DNA of 64,000 nucleotides, taken from NCBI RefSeq assembly GCF_016595155.1, contig NZ_JAENGP010000016.1, forward strand, positions 1 to 64,000. The letters run 5' to 3'. The stretch's first letter is position 1; the number at the start of each line of letters is the position of its first letter. The notes beneath the pieces were generated by a model. That model saw only the letters and a list, made by a program, of their open reading frames with translations, made no database searches and had not been told where the DNA came from. The translations under genes were made by a program, and so were the position numbers. Origin of the DNA: Advenella mandrilli (lineage in GTDB: Bacteria; Pseudomonadota; Gammaproteobacteria; Burkholderiales; Burkholderiaceae_B). Shown in pieces: positions 9,458-18,603 of this stretch.

Positions 9458-10362
9458 GTAGCAAATATCATGTTGTCTTGTCAGGTGTCTCCAAGGCATA
9501 TGCAAAGCAGTTTGCCGTTAACAATGTAGATATACAGCTGAAAGCGGGCGAGTGTGTGGCCCTGGCCGGCCATAACGGTGCGGGTAAAAGCACCATTATC
9601 AAGTTGATCCTGGGTCTGATTCACCCTACACAGGGAAAAGTTCAGTTATTGGGACATGATGTATCAAGCCGTAGCGCGGCCCAGATCCGTGGGCAGATTG
9701 GTTATTTACCTGAAACCGTTGCCTTGCACCCCTCTTTGACCGGCGCTGAAACATTGGCTTTTTATGCCAAACTGAAAAAGCAGCCACTGGCGAATAATCC
9801 TGGCTTGTTGTCCCGTGTCGGGATAGCGCAGGCCGCCAAGCGCCGTGTAGGGACTTATTCCAAGGGAATGCGTCAGCGGCTGGCGCTTGCCCAGGCGTTG
9901 CTGGGCAATCCGCAGGTCTTGCTGTTTGATGAGCCCACCACGGGCCTGGACCCGGCCTCCCGGCAAATGTTTTATGAAATTGTGTCAGAGCTACGCAATC
10001 AGGGTTCAACCGTATTACTTAGTACGCATGCATTGGCAGAGCTTGATGGTCAGGCTGACCGTATTATTGTCATGAAAAATGGATCCAAGATTGCCGATGG
10101 CAGCATGTCTGAATTGCGTCAGCAAAGCGGGTTGCCCATCCGGATTCGTATAGCCTTAACACCCGGCTCTGAAAGTGCCGGGAAATTGCCGCCCGTATGG
10201 CGTAAACATAATGAATCTGCTTATGACCTTCATTGTTCCGAACAGGATAAAGTCCAGGCCATATGCAGTCTGGGCCATATCAATGGGATCAATAATATAG
10301 AAATACATACACCCAGCCTGGATGATATGTATGCGCACTTCCTGCGGAGGGAAGATGTATGA
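9454..10362 (+). CDS. nosF: NosF, ABC transporter ATPase
   Basis: The 302-residue ATPase carries Walker A GHNGAGKS near residue 40, the signature YSKGMRQRLALAQ near 134, Walker B VLLFDEPTTGLD near 155 and an H-loop histidine in LLSTHALAE. It pairs with NosY to energise NosD-dependent delivery, probably of a sulfur species, for CuZ assembly. The start overlaps the nosD stop as ATGA, which implies translational coupling. The C-terminal 90 residues are the usual variable regulatory region. Confidence 0.95.
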   Translation: MSSKYHVVLSGVSKAYAKQFAVNNVDIQLKAGECVALAGHNGAGKSTIIKLILGLIHPTQGKVQLLGHDVSSRSAAQIRGQIGYLPETVALHPSLTGAETLAFYAKLKKQPLANNPGLLSRVGIAQAAKRRVGTYSKGMRQRLALAQALLGNPQVLLFDEPTTGLDPASRQMFYEIVSELRNQGSTVLLSTHALAELDGQADRIIVMKNGSKIADGSMSELRQQSGLPIRIRIALTPGSESAGKLPPVWRKHNESAYDLHCSEQDKVQAICSLGHINGINNIEIHTPSLDDMYAHFLRREDV

Positions 10363-11189
10363 ACGCTGTTTTTATTATTACCGGTAAAGAAATCCGTGAT
10401 GGCATGCGCAATCGCTGGGTACTTGCCACTACCGTTTTATTGGCCATGCTGGCTTTGTCCCTGGGGTTTATGGGCAGCTCACCCACCGGGGCCGTTAAGG
10501 TGGACCCGTTAACCGTCACGGTTGTCAGCTTGTCCAGTCTGTCTATTTTCCTGATTCCCCTGATTGCCATGCTGCTGTCTTATGATGCCATTGTTGGAGA
10601 GATAGACAGGGGAACGATGGCATTGCTGCTGAGTTACCCGGTTGCCCGCTGGCAGGTGGTGATTGGCAAATTTCTGGGTCATCTGTTTATTTTGGCCCTG
10701 GCCACCATATTTGGTTACGGCCTGGCCGGTATTACCCTGCAGCTGGTGCATGGTACGGTTAATACCAGTGCCTGGGAACCGTTTGTATTTTTAATCATCG
10801 CCAGTATTTTGCTGGGAGCCAGTTTTCTGTCCATGGGATATTTAATCAGTACTCTGGTTCGTGAAAGAGCCACTGCGGCGGGTATTGCCATTGGGGTGTG
10901 GTTGTTTTTTGTGGTTATTTTTGATATGGCCCTGCTGGGCGCACTGGTTGCCGATACCCAACAAACGCTAACGGCATCCGTTGTGAATATGGTGCTTTTG
11001 TTTAATCCGGCTGATGTCTATCGTTTGCTGAACCTGACGGGCTATGAAAATATTTCGATGTATGCAGGCATGGCGGGCTTAAGCGAGCAGATTGACATGA
11101 GCAGGCATGTACTGATGGTGGTGCAGTTATTGTGGATTGTTATTCCCTTTGCGCTGGCCACTTTCTTTTTCAGGAAGAAACAGATATGA
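10359..11189 (+). CDS. nosY: NosY, ABC transporter permease
   Basis: A 276-residue integral membrane protein with six predicted helices, the first at about residues 19-38 and the last ending in VIPFALATFFF. It belongs to the ABC-2 permease type and is the membrane partner of NosF. Start and stop both overlap their neighbours by the four-base ATGA arrangement, so nosD-F-Y-L should be translated as a block. Confidence 0.93.
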   Translation: MNAVFIITGKEIRDGMRNRWVLATTVLLAMLALSLGFMGSSPTGAVKVDPLTVTVVSLSSLSIFLIPLIAMLLSYDAIVGEIDRGTMALLLSYPVARWQVVIGKFLGHLFILALATIFGYGLAGITLQLVHGTVNTSAWEPFVFLIIASILLGASFLSMGYLISTLVRERATAAGIAIGVWLFFVVIFDMALLGALVADTQQTLTASVVNMVLLFNPADVYRLLNLTGYENISMYAGMAGLSEQIDMSRHVLMVVQLLWIVIPFALATFFFRKKQI

Positions 11190-11749
11190 AGCGGTCTTTC
11201 TTGAATGCAATGGTACTGGCAGCTGTGTTGCTGGCAGGGTGCGGAAGCGAAGGCGGTCCGGCATCAGCACCACCTGCTCCAAAAATGGTTACCACAGATG
11301 TGGTTGGGCATTATTGTTCCATGAACCTGTTTGAACATCAGGGCCCCAAAGGCCAGATTCACGTTAATGGCGCTAGTGAGCCGGTTTGGTTTTCTACAAT
11401 CCAGCAAGTATTTGCGTATACGCTTTTACCCGAAGAACCCAAGGGCCTGAGTGCTATTTATGTGAATGATATGGGGGCGGTTAGCGATTGGTCTCAAAAA
11501 GGGGCCAATGATATCTGGATTGATGGTTATAAGGCATTTTATGTGATTGAGAGCCAGTTTGTGGGTGGCATGGGCGGCGAAGATGCCTTGCCTTTTGCCG
11601 ATGAAACCAAGGCAAAAGCGTTTACCAATGCCTATGGCGGTCGGGTGGTAACATTTGAGACCATGCCCGAAACCTATATCCTGAACTATGACGGCGTTAT
11701 ACAGACGCCTGTTATGGATGGCACTCTTTCACCAACCGGAGCAAACTGA
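11186..11749 (+). CDS. nosL: NosL, copper-binding lipoprotein
   Basis: NosL is a periplasm-facing Cu(I) chaperone that supplies NosZ. I choose ATG 11186 (187 residues) because it yields a lipoprotein signal with lipobox LLAGC, has AGGAAG upstream, and overlaps the nosY stop as ATGA. The conserved HYCSMNL motif, with its Cys and Met copper ligands, lies shortly after the mature N-terminus, and the GG-rich MGGEDALPF segment is typical. The longer upstream frame lacks a signal peptide and was rejected. Confidence 0.92.
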   Translation: MKRSFLNAMVLAAVLLAGCGSEGGPASAPPAPKMVTTDVVGHYCSMNLFEHQGPKGQIHVNGASEPVWFSTIQQVFAYTLLPEEPKGLSAIYVNDMGAVSDWSQKGANDIWIDGYKAFYVIESQFVGGMGGEDALPFADETKAKAFTNAYGGRVVTFETMPETYILNYDGVIQTPVMDGTLSPTGAN

Positions 11750-12762
11750 TGAAAACATTTACCCCGTCACGTCGTCGTTTTATTGGCATATTTGCCGCTT
11801 CAGCCGGTTTGGGCATGATGCCCTGGATGGTGCGCAAGGCATCGGCCCTAACACTTGAGCCGGCCGTTTGGCGTGGAATTGCATTGGGTGCGGATGCCGA
11901 GTTGCATATTTATCATGCCAGTGCAAAAAAAGCCCGGCAGCTAATAGAGCTGGCGGTGGCCGAGGTGCGCCGGCTGGAAAACATATTCAGTTTATATCAG
12001 GAAGACAGCGTTTTAAGCCAGCTTAACCGGGACGGGTTTATTGATAACCCACCGGCCGATTTTATACGTTTGCTTAGTGACAGCAAATATTTCAGCACAC
12101 TGACTTCGGGTGCGTTTGATCCTAGCGTACAGTCTTTATGGAAGCTGTATGCCGAGCATTTTACCCGGAATCCGGGCGCAACCCATGAACCCGATGCGGC
12201 AGAAATCAGGCGTGTGCTGAGCCTGGTTAATCATCGCCAGATTTATATTGAAGACCGGCGTGCCGGATTCCTGATGCCGGGAATGGCCTTGACCCTGAAT
12301 GGCATTGCACAGGGTTACATTACCGACCGTGTCACGCAACTGCTGCGCCAGGCCGGACTGGATCGGGCGCTGGTGGACATGGGGGAAATACGTGGGCTGG
12401 ATGTGAACGAGAGTGGGCCAGACTGGAAGGCCGGTATTCGTGACCCTGAACAGGCAGGGCGGATCCTGGCAACCATCCCCCTGAAAAATGAGGCGCTTTC
12501 TACCTCGGGGGGCTATGGCACAACGCTTGATGAAGCGGGTAAATTTACCCATCTGTTCAACCCGCTAAGCGGTGCCTGCCAGCCGGCATATCGCAGTGTT
12601 TCAGTACGGGCACCCAATGCGACAACGGCAGATGCTTTGTCAACCGCATTTTCTGTTATGTCATTGGATAATATTAAAGCCGTCGTGAACCAATTGCCGG
12701 GTGTTGGTGTTTGGTTGTTAATGCCAGATGGTACGCAAAACCGATTTGGTCAGACAGCCTGA
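11749..12762 (+). CDS. nosX: NosX, ApbE-family FAD:protein FMN transferase
   Basis: ApbE-like proteins attach FMN covalently to threonine, and NosX is thought to flavinylate NosR, whose SGATVT site is intact here. The 337-residue product starts with a twin-arginine-like signal (SRRRFIGIF), so it should act in the periplasm. Family motifs include the central LNGIAQGY segment and ALVDMGEIRGLD near residue 204, with the C-terminal NATTADALSTA motif. The start overlaps the nosL stop by one base (TGATG). It is last in the operon and followed by a hairpin. Confidence 0.93.
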   Translation: MKTFTPSRRRFIGIFAASAGLGMMPWMVRKASALTLEPAVWRGIALGADAELHIYHASAKKARQLIELAVAEVRRLENIFSLYQEDSVLSQLNRDGFIDNPPADFIRLLSDSKYFSTLTSGAFDPSVQSLWKLYAEHFTRNPGATHEPDAAEIRRVLSLVNHRQIYIEDRRAGFLMPGMALTLNGIAQGYITDRVTQLLRQAGLDRALVDMGEIRGLDVNESGPDWKAGIRDPEQAGRILATIPLKNEALSTSGGYGTTLDEAGKFTHLFNPLSGACQPAYRSVSVRAPNATTADALSTAFSVMSLDNIKAVVNQLPGVGVWLLMPDGTQNRFGQTA

Positions 12763-12765
12763 ATA

Positions 12766-12805
12766 ACAAACAAACTCCGTTTTTTAACGGAGGTTTGTTG
12801 TTGGT
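12766..12805 (+). terminator. Hairpin closing the nos operon
   Basis: AACAAACAAACTCCGTT pairs with AACGGAGGTTTGTTGTT, with one slip or wobble, across a four-T loop. The downstream T-run is poor, so it may terminate weakly or protect the mRNA 3' end. It also lies downstream of the convergent infA gene. Confidence 0.55.
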
Positions 12806-12852
12806 TTAAAAACCGGTTTAAAGACATGTGGGTTTGGCATGTTGAGCGGGTT

Positions 12853-13134
12853 TTAGCGACGGTTGCGTGGTTTGTTGTTATTGCGGGTTGCAGCGGCACC
12901 GTTTGCAGGGCGGCCAGGCAAGTGTCTAAAGGTAATACGGCCTTTATTCATGTCGTAAGGTGACATTTCAAGGGATACTTTGTCACCAGCCAGAATGCGG
13001 ATATGGTGTTTGCGCATTTTTCCACCGGTGTATGCAATTAGCGGGTGGCCGTTTTCCAGGGTGACGCGAAAACGGGAATCAGGTAGTACTTCGGTTACCA
13101 AGCCATTCATTTCTATTAATGCTTCTTTGGCCAT
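12853..13134 (-). CDS. infA: Translation initiation factor IF-1 with C-terminal extension
   Basis: IF-1 binds the ribosomal A site during initiation. The first 70 residues are a canonical S1-type OB fold ([19 protein letters not shown], then [15 protein letters not shown]). About 20 extra basic, Asn/Arg-rich residues follow (ending NNNKPRNRR), making 93 residues against the usual 72. Such long-tailed IF-1 copies are typical second copies in betaproteobacteria. AGGAG lies upstream of ATG 13134. It is monocistronic with its own strong promoter and a very long leader. Confidence 0.95.
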   Translation of the reverse strand: MAKEALIEMNGLVTEVLPDSRFRVTLENGHPLIAYTGGKMRKHHIRILAGDKVSLEMSPYDMNKGRITFRHLPGRPANGAAATRNNNKPRNRR

Positions 13135-13440
13135 AGATTAATCTCCTGTGTGATTGAAAATAACATGCATATGCGGCCTTGGCCGTAAGCTTAAAAAAAA
13201 GCGGTATGCGTAGATAGGCGCTGTGGCGCTGGCGGATATCGGGATGTAGCGTTTTTCCGCAATGGGAAAAGAGGTATAGCGTATAGCTGCCTGGCGTTAA
13301 CCAGGTTCAGGGGTGAATTCTTTAAATATTAAACAATTAATATTTTTGAATAAACGGTTAGGTTAATGATACCCGTTGAATATTACGCCATCATAACGAC
13401 GACAATGCACTATTATATCATACTTGACGTTGTTTGTTAA
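13135..13440 (-). promoter_or_regulatory. Strong sigma-70 promoter and ~270-nt leader of infA
   Basis: On the reverse strand TTAACA (13440-13435), a 17-base spacer and a perfect TATAAT (13417-13412) form a near-consensus promoter that abuts the ftsH stop codon. A start near 13405 leaves about 270 nt of untranslated RNA before infA. The leader contains a T8 tract (13192-13199 region on the + strand as A8) and a CCTGG/CCAGG palindrome. No open frame in it looks real. Confidence 0.65.
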
Positions 13441-15423
13441 CTACAGCTTGGCCTGGTTAGGCAGGTCTTTCAGGGCAGGTGCAGGGGGCAGGCCGGTCAC
13501 ATCCAGGATTTCATGCTCATCCAGGGTTTCGCGCTCTAATAGTGCAGTGACCAGGGCATCCAGTTGGGGGCGATGATCGCGTAGCAATTGTTTGGCCTGT
13601 TCGTGGCTGTTATTGATGATTTTATGGACTTCTTCATCAACCAGGGCGGCGGTTTGTTCGCTGACGGCATCAAGCTGTCGCTGGCCCATCCCCAGGTATT
13701 GGTTCTGGCGGGCAGCCAGTTTTACCATGCCCAGTTTTTCGCTCATGCCCCAGCGGGTCACCATGTTGTGGGCCAGGTCGGTCGCCTGTTCAATGTCATT
13801 TTCAGCGCCGGTGGTTTTGGTGCCGTAAACGATTTCTTCGGCAGCCCGTCCGCCCAGCATGCCAATAATACGTGCCCGCAAGTAGGCTTCGGGGTAGTTG
13901 TAGCGGTCTGCCGGCGGGCGCTGGTAGGTAACACCCAGGGCTTGGCCGCGAGGCACGATGCTAACCCGGTTGACGGGATCGGCGCCGGGCACGACCAGGC
14001 CAAGAATGGCATGACCACTTTCATGATAGGCAATCCGCTCACGATCGGCCGGGCTCAGGATAATGGGGCGTTCGGGGCCCAGAATGATTTTTTCAAGAGA
14101 GTCAATAAAGTCTTTCAGGTGGATTTCATGCTGCCCGCGCTTGGCCGCCAGCAGGGCGGCTTCATTGCACAGGTTTTTAAGATCGGCCCCCGACAAGCCG
14201 GGTGTGGTGGCGGCGACTTCCATTAAGTCTGCATCTTGTGCCAGGGGTTTGTTACGGGTATGCACCTGCAAAATGGCTTCGCGACCGATTTTATCGGGCA
14301 GGTTCACCACCACCCGGCGATCAAAGCGGCCGGCTCTTAACAGGGCCTTGTCCAGAATTTCCGGCTGGTTGGTGGCGGCCAGCACAATGACTTCTTCCTT
14401 GCCGGAAAATCCATCCATTTCAGTCAGGATCTGGTTAAGTGTTTGTTCCTGTTCGCTGGCTCCGCCCATGACGGCCTGGCCCCGGGCACGGCCGATAGAG
14501 TCAATTTCGTCAATGAAAATGATGGATGGTGCATGTTCGCGGGCCTGCTTGAATAAATCCCGCACGCGGGCCGCGCCCACACCGACAATCATTTCAACAA
14601 ATTCAGAACCGCTCATGGAGAAAAAGGGAACCTGGGCCTCGCCGGCAACGGCTTTGGCCAGCAGTGTTTTACCGGTACCCGGTGCGCCCACCAGTAATAT
14701 ACCCCTTGGGGCAGTGGCACCCAACGCCGTGTATTTCTTGGGGTTTTTCAGGAAATCAACAATTTCAACCAGTTCGTTTTCGGCCTCATCAATACCGGCC
14801 ACATCTTCAAATGTGATTTTTTTATCCTGTTCGTGATCATAGCGGCGGGCCTTGCTTTTGCCCATGCCAAACATGCTGCCGCCCAATGCCCCGCCGGCCT
14901 GTTTTGAGGCGCGCCGGTAAAGCCATACGTAAAAGAAAATAATAAGCAGTACCGGCCCAAAGCCGAACAGCAGGCTGGTCAGGGAACTGCTGCCGTCCTG
15001 GATGGGGGTGGCGCTAATGTTGACATTATGGTTGGCCAGAAAGGAGGCAAGCCCCGGGTCGGTGAAGTCGGGTACAACGGTCGAGAACGCCGTGACATTA
15101 CGGGGCGGTTCTGAGGCTGCTTGCTGGGCAGTACCTTCGGCCAGAGGCAGGGTGACCGGATGGTTGAATTGCCCCTGGATGATTTGGCCCTGATTGTGAA
15201 TGGACAGGACATTGCCATTGGCAACCTGTTCTTTAAACGTGGTGTAAGGTACTGGCACTGCCTGGTTGGCATCCGGCAAAAACCATTGAGTGACCAGATA
15301 ATTGCCAACCAGAATCAGCAAAATAATGAGCCAGAAATTGCGTTGCGGCAGCCGGGGCGCGCCGGGGCGTCCCGGCGTATTGTTAAATGAGTTGCCTGAA
15401 GAAGAATTATTGCCGTTTTTCAT
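13441..15423 (-). CDS. ftsH: FtsH-family AAA+ zinc metalloprotease
   Basis: FtsH is a membrane-anchored hexameric protease that extracts and degrades membrane and regulatory proteins. The 660-residue chain has a Gly/Pro/Asn-rich N-terminus, a first transmembrane helix (about 32-48), a periplasmic domain of roughly 110 residues, and a second helix near 160. The AAA+ module shows Walker A GAPGTGKT near 245, Walker B IIFIDEID and the GRFDRR arginine-finger region. The protease site is HESGH near 466. It lacks the rlmE-folP-glmM context usual for the housekeeping betaproteobacterial ftsH and its N-terminus differs, so it may be a second, accessory copy. No obvious ribosome site precedes ATG 15423. 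Confidence 0.93.
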   Translation of the reverse strand: MKNGNNSSSGNSFNNTPGRPGAPRLPQRNFWLIILLILVGNYLVTQWFLPDANQAVPVPYTTFKEQVANGNVLSIHNQGQIIQGQFNHPVTLPLAEGTAQQAASEPPRNVTAFSTVVPDFTDPGLASFLANHNVNISATPIQDGSSSLTSLLFGFGPVLLIIFFYVWLYRRASKQAGGALGGSMFGMGKSKARRYDHEQDKKITFEDVAGIDEAENELVEIVDFLKNPKKYTALGATAPRGILLVGAPGTGKTLLAKAVAGEAQVPFFSMSGSEFVEMIVGVGAARVRDLFKQAREHAPSIIFIDEIDSIGRARGQAVMGGASEQEQTLNQILTEMDGFSGKEEVIVLAATNQPEILDKALLRAGRFDRRVVVNLPDKIGREAILQVHTRNKPLAQDADLMEVAATTPGLSGADLKNLCNEAALLAAKRGQHEIHLKDFIDSLEKIILGPERPIILSPADRERIAYHESGHAILGLVVPGADPVNRVSIVPRGQALGVTYQRPPADRYNYPEAYLRARIIGMLGGRAAEEIVYGTKTTGAENDIEQATDLAHNMVTRWGMSEKLGMVKLAARQNQYLGMGQRQLDAVSEQTAALVDEEVHKIINNSHEQAKQLLRDHRPQLDALVTALLERETLDEHEILDVTGLPPAPALKDLPNQAKL

Positions 15424-15660
15424 CGTGCGTTGATTGCTCTGGAATTGTTATGGGGCAGAGGCCTTGCGGCTTTGCCTGAAGGACTCTTTCAGTGAAATAA
15501 ACGGGGGAATCGTTTATGCCTATCATAGCATTGAAAATGTATCTTCATGCTACGATCAGGTTGGCGGGTTATTGGCCATCTGATTGACGAAACAATATAT
15601 TCAAAGTCAAAGGCTAATCCAGATCACAGGTTGTGAAAAAATGCAGGTTCTCCTGTTGCG

Positions 15661-16536
15661 TCAGGATGCGGCTTCAGCAAAATTGCCGTCACGGAAATCC
15701 TGCAGGGCCTGGTGCAGTTCTTCCTGGGTATTCATGACAAACGGTCCGTACTGGGCAATTGGCTCATTCAGGGGCTGACCGGCAATTAACAGTACCCGTG
15801 CATCGGCACCGGCCTGAATGACGACACCATCGGCCTGGTTATTGTTTTCCAGGATGGCCATGCGCTGGACCGGCACCGCTTTGCCTTCAATGGATACGTT
15901 GCCACGGTACACATAAACGAAAGCGTTATGGGTGGCGGGCAGGGACTGCACGAAACGGCTGCCCGCCGGCATATGCAGGTCCAGGTAAAGTGGCTCGGTG
16001 GTTTCACGCGTAACGGCACCGGCTACACCATGGCTGCTGCCAGCAATAACCGTTACGTCAACGCCTTCCGGTGTGCTGAATTTGGGCAGTTCTTCGGCTT
16101 TAATGTCCCGGTACCAGGGTTGGGTCATTTTGTTGCGGGCAGGCAGGTTCAGCCAAAGTTGAAAGCCTTCCATAAGCCCTTCTTCCTGTTGCGGGATTTC
16201 AGAATGAATGACGCCCTTGCCAGCCACCATCCACTGCACGCCGCCATTTTCCAGCAGGCCTTCGTTGCCGGCGCTGTCACGGTGTTGCATGCGTCCGGCA
16301 ATCATGTAGGTAATGGTTTCAAAACCACGGTGCGGGTGGTCGGGGAAACCGGCAATGTAGTCGTCGGCTTTATCGCTGCCAAAATTGTCCAGCATCAGGA
16401 ACGGGTCAAGCCGGCGTTGCAGGTTTTGGGTAAGCACCCGGGTCAGCTTGACGCCGGCGCCATCAGAGGTGGCCTGGCCGGCAACAATATGTTCTACCTT
16501 GCGAGGGTAGGTAACGGTGCTGTGGTTGGTGTTCAT
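15661..16536 (-). CDS. Pirin family protein
   Basis: A 291-residue bicupin. The N-terminal cupin has the metal ligands in FPDHPHRGFET (about 75-85) and GVIHSE, and the C-terminal cupin is degenerate, as usual for pirins. Some bacterial pirins act as quercetinases or redox sensors; the role here is unknown. I place the start at 16536 (MNTNHS...) because AAGGAG lies six bases upstream; the nine extra codons upstream have no such signal. It stands alone between ftsH and the TerC-type gene, both on the same strand but well separated. Confidence 0.88.
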   Translation of the reverse strand: MNTNHSTVTYPRKVEHIVAGQATSDGAGVKLTRVLTQNLQRRLDPFLMLDNFGSDKADDYIAGFPDHPHRGFETITYMIAGRMQHRDSAGNEGLLENGGVQWMVAGKGVIHSEIPQQEEGLMEGFQLWLNLPARNKMTQPWYRDIKAEELPKFSTPEGVDVTVIAGSSHGVAGAVTRETTEPLYLDLHMPAGSRFVQSLPATHNAFVYVYRGNVSIEGKAVPVQRMAILENNNQADGVVIQAGADARVLLIAGQPLNEPIAQYGPFVMNTQEELHQALQDFRDGNFAEAAS

Positions 16537-16662
16537 GTTGTACTCCTTGCCGGTATATTGCACTTGCAGGGTGCTGCTTGCAATGCCGGAAATTGGGGGA
16601 TTAATCGTATTATTCCACTATACACAAGACATCAGTATTGAAAAACCACCAAAATGGACCAG

Positions 16663-16684
16663 ATTGTTTCACAAGAGGAACAAT
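16663..16684. promoter_or_regulatory. Inverted repeat upstream of the pirin gene
   Basis: ATTGTTTC-N6-GGAACAAT (7 of 8 pairs) lies about 127 bp upstream of the pirin start. It has the size of a dimeric repressor operator and no T-run, so it does not look like a terminator. No regulator is assigned. Confidence 0.3.
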
Positions 16685-16775
16685 GGGTGCCAGCAAAGTG
16701 GTTAATAAAAATTACCTTGCAACATCTGCTTTCAGTGACCCACTAGCAGGGTGACCCGGAAGAGCGTTTGCGGCA

Positions 16776-18341
16776 TCAGGAGTCAATCGAATCGGGCTGG
16801 TCCAGTTTGCGTATGTGAACGGTTGCAATGCGTTGTTCTTCAAGACTTGCAATACGGAACTCGAACTGCTCATGGGTCAGGGTTTCACCTTCCAGGGGCA
16901 GGCGGCCGAAGCGGTTAATCACATAACCGCCCAAAGAGGCATAGTCACCTTCTGCGCTAACCAGCCCTTCTGTCTGCAAGGCGATTTCCAGCTGATGCAG
17001 GTCAGCACTGCCTGCCACCGTCCATTGCCCGGGTCCGGTCGCCTGGATTTCCATGGTTTCGTCTTCATCGGGGAATTCACCGGCAATTGCCTCAAGAATG
17101 TCGATGGGTGAAACCACGCCTATGAGTTCGCCAAACTCATCACTGACCAGGACGATTTGTCCGCTGGCGCTACGCAAAGTTTCGATCAGGTTGATGGCCG
17201 TGATGGATTCAGGCACGTAGACTGGGGTGCGCAGACTGTTTCTCTCATTGATTTTGCCATCACGGATCAGGTCGCCAAGCAGGTCTTTTACACGCGCTAC
17301 ACCAATGACGTTGTCAAGCGAACCGCGGCAGACCGGGAAGTAGCCATGGGGCACTTCAAGCAGTCTTTCACGGATTTTTTCAGGTTCTTCATCCAGATTC
17401 ACCCAGGAAATATCCGAGCGGTGCGTCATGATGGAGCGTACGTTGCGTTCGGCCAGCGTCAGGACACCACTGACCATGCTGCGCTCTTCCGGGGCAAAGG
17501 CGGCGGGTAGCATGATGTCGGGCGTATTGGCCAGTTCACCGGTGTGTTCCTCTTGTGACTGGCGCCCACCCAGCAGGCGCAGAACCGCCTTTGAGGTGCG
17601 CTCACGCATGGGAAAACGGGCCTGTTCCTTGACCGTATTGCGTTGGGCTACCTGATTCAGGGCCTCTATCATGATAGAAAAGCCAATGGCCGCATACAGA
17701 TAGCCTTTGGGCAGATGAAAGCCCAGGCCTTCGGCGAACAGGCTTAAGCCAATCATCAGCAGGAAGCTCAGGCACAGTACGACAACCGTTGGATGTGCGT
17801 TCACGAAACGGGTTAACGGTTTGGAGGCAACCAGCATGACACCGATGGAGATAATTACCGCGGCCATCATGACCGGTAACTGGTCTACCATGCCAACGGC
17901 GGTGATGACAGCATCCAGGGAGAATACGGCATCCAGTACCACAATCTGTGTGACGACCACGCCAAAGCTGGCGTAGCCGCCGGAAGCCGGCCCCTTATGG
18001 GAGACCCCTTCAAGACGCTCATGAAGTTCTGTTGTTGCCTTGAAAAGCAGGAACAGGCCACCTACCAGCAGGATTAGGCTGCGGCCTGAAAACCCCTGAC
18101 CGAAGAGGCTGAACAGCGGGGTGGTTAGTGTAACGATCCATGAAATGACCGAAAGCAGGCCCAGGCGCATGATGAGTGCCAGGCTAAGGCCAATGACCCG
18201 GGCCCTGTCCCGCTGGTGTGGCGGCAGTTTTTCTACCAGGATGGCGATGAAAATAAGGTTGTCTATGCCAAGGACGATCTCTAGCACGACCAGCGTGGCA
18301 AGACCGATCCAGATGGCTGGATCCATGAGTAGTTCAATCAT
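16776..18341 (-). CDS. TerC-family membrane protein with CBS and CorC/HlyC domains
   Basis: The first 240 residues are a TerC-type domain with seven or so helices and the family signatures [12 protein letters not shown] (about 21-32) and [14 protein letters not shown] (about 137-150), whose acidic residues line a metal path. Residues about 300-430 contain paired CBS domains, and the C-terminus (about 440-510) is a CorC_HlyC transporter-associated domain. This architecture matches the YegH/YoaE group. TerC relatives export manganese or assist metal loading of exported proteins; specificity here is inferred only. I looked for a manganese riboswitch in the leader and saw none. Confidence 0.88.
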   Translation of the reverse strand: MIELLMDPAIWIGLATLVVLEIVLGIDNLIFIAILVEKLPPHQRDRARVIGLSLALIMRLGLLSVISWIVTLTTPLFSLFGQGFSGRSLILLVGGLFLLFKATTELHERLEGVSHKGPASGGYASFGVVVTQIVVLDAVFSLDAVITAVGMVDQLPVMMAAVIISIGVMLVASKPLTRFVNAHPTVVVLCLSFLLMIGLSLFAEGLGFHLPKGYLYAAIGFSIMIEALNQVAQRNTVKEQARFPMRERTSKAVLRLLGGRQSQEEHTGELANTPDIMLPAAFAPEERSMVSGVLTLAERNVRSIMTHRSDISWVNLDEEPEKIRERLLEVPHGYFPVCRGSLDNVIGVARVKDLLGDLIRDGKINERNSLRTPVYVPESITAINLIETLRSASGQIVLVSDEFGELIGVVSPIDILEAIAGEFPDEDETMEIQATGPGQWTVAGSADLHQLEIALQTEGLVSAEGDYASLGGYVINRFGRLPLEGETLTHEQFEFRIASLEEQRIATVHIRKLDQPDSIDS

Positions 18342-18475
18342 TGTAAAAGACTATTGAGGTTTGGCTGGCGTGGGCCAGCGCCGTACTGGGAGGTTCTAGG
18401 TCAGAAGCCATGGGGCATGTTCAAATGAAATACGAAGTGGATAAATGGTTGAAAAGAATCATTGTTTTATTGTTA

Positions 18476-18498
18476 CATAATCCTAGCACGCGATTATG
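18476..18498. promoter_or_regulatory. 7-9-7 inverted repeat between the TerC and DUF2946 genes
   Basis: CATAATC-ctagcacgc-GATTATG is a perfect inverted repeat, extended outward by ATTGT/ACAAT with a two-base offset. It lies in the 262-base divergent intergenic region, 106 bp upstream of the DUF2946 start, where an operator for the metal-uptake genes could sit. It does not match the usual Zur or Fur consensus. Confidence 0.3.
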
Positions 18499-18603
18499 AC
18501 AATTACAAGATACAAACATGACGGGGCTGGTGAGGACGGCTTGGTCGGTATTTTTTAATTTCCTCTTTTGGAGGAGCCGGTGAATATGCTATAGTCACGC
18601 CCT

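Noticed and set aside
13588-14836. Long forward-strand ORFs opposite ftsH
   Set aside because: They are shadows of the ftsH codons on the other strand; composition and lack of motifs show no independent gene.
18342-18603. Manganese (yybP-ykoY) riboswitch before the TerC-type gene, or a Zur box before DUF2946
   Set aside because: No yybP-ykoY conserved loops are visible, and the inverted repeat present does not match the Zur consensus halves.
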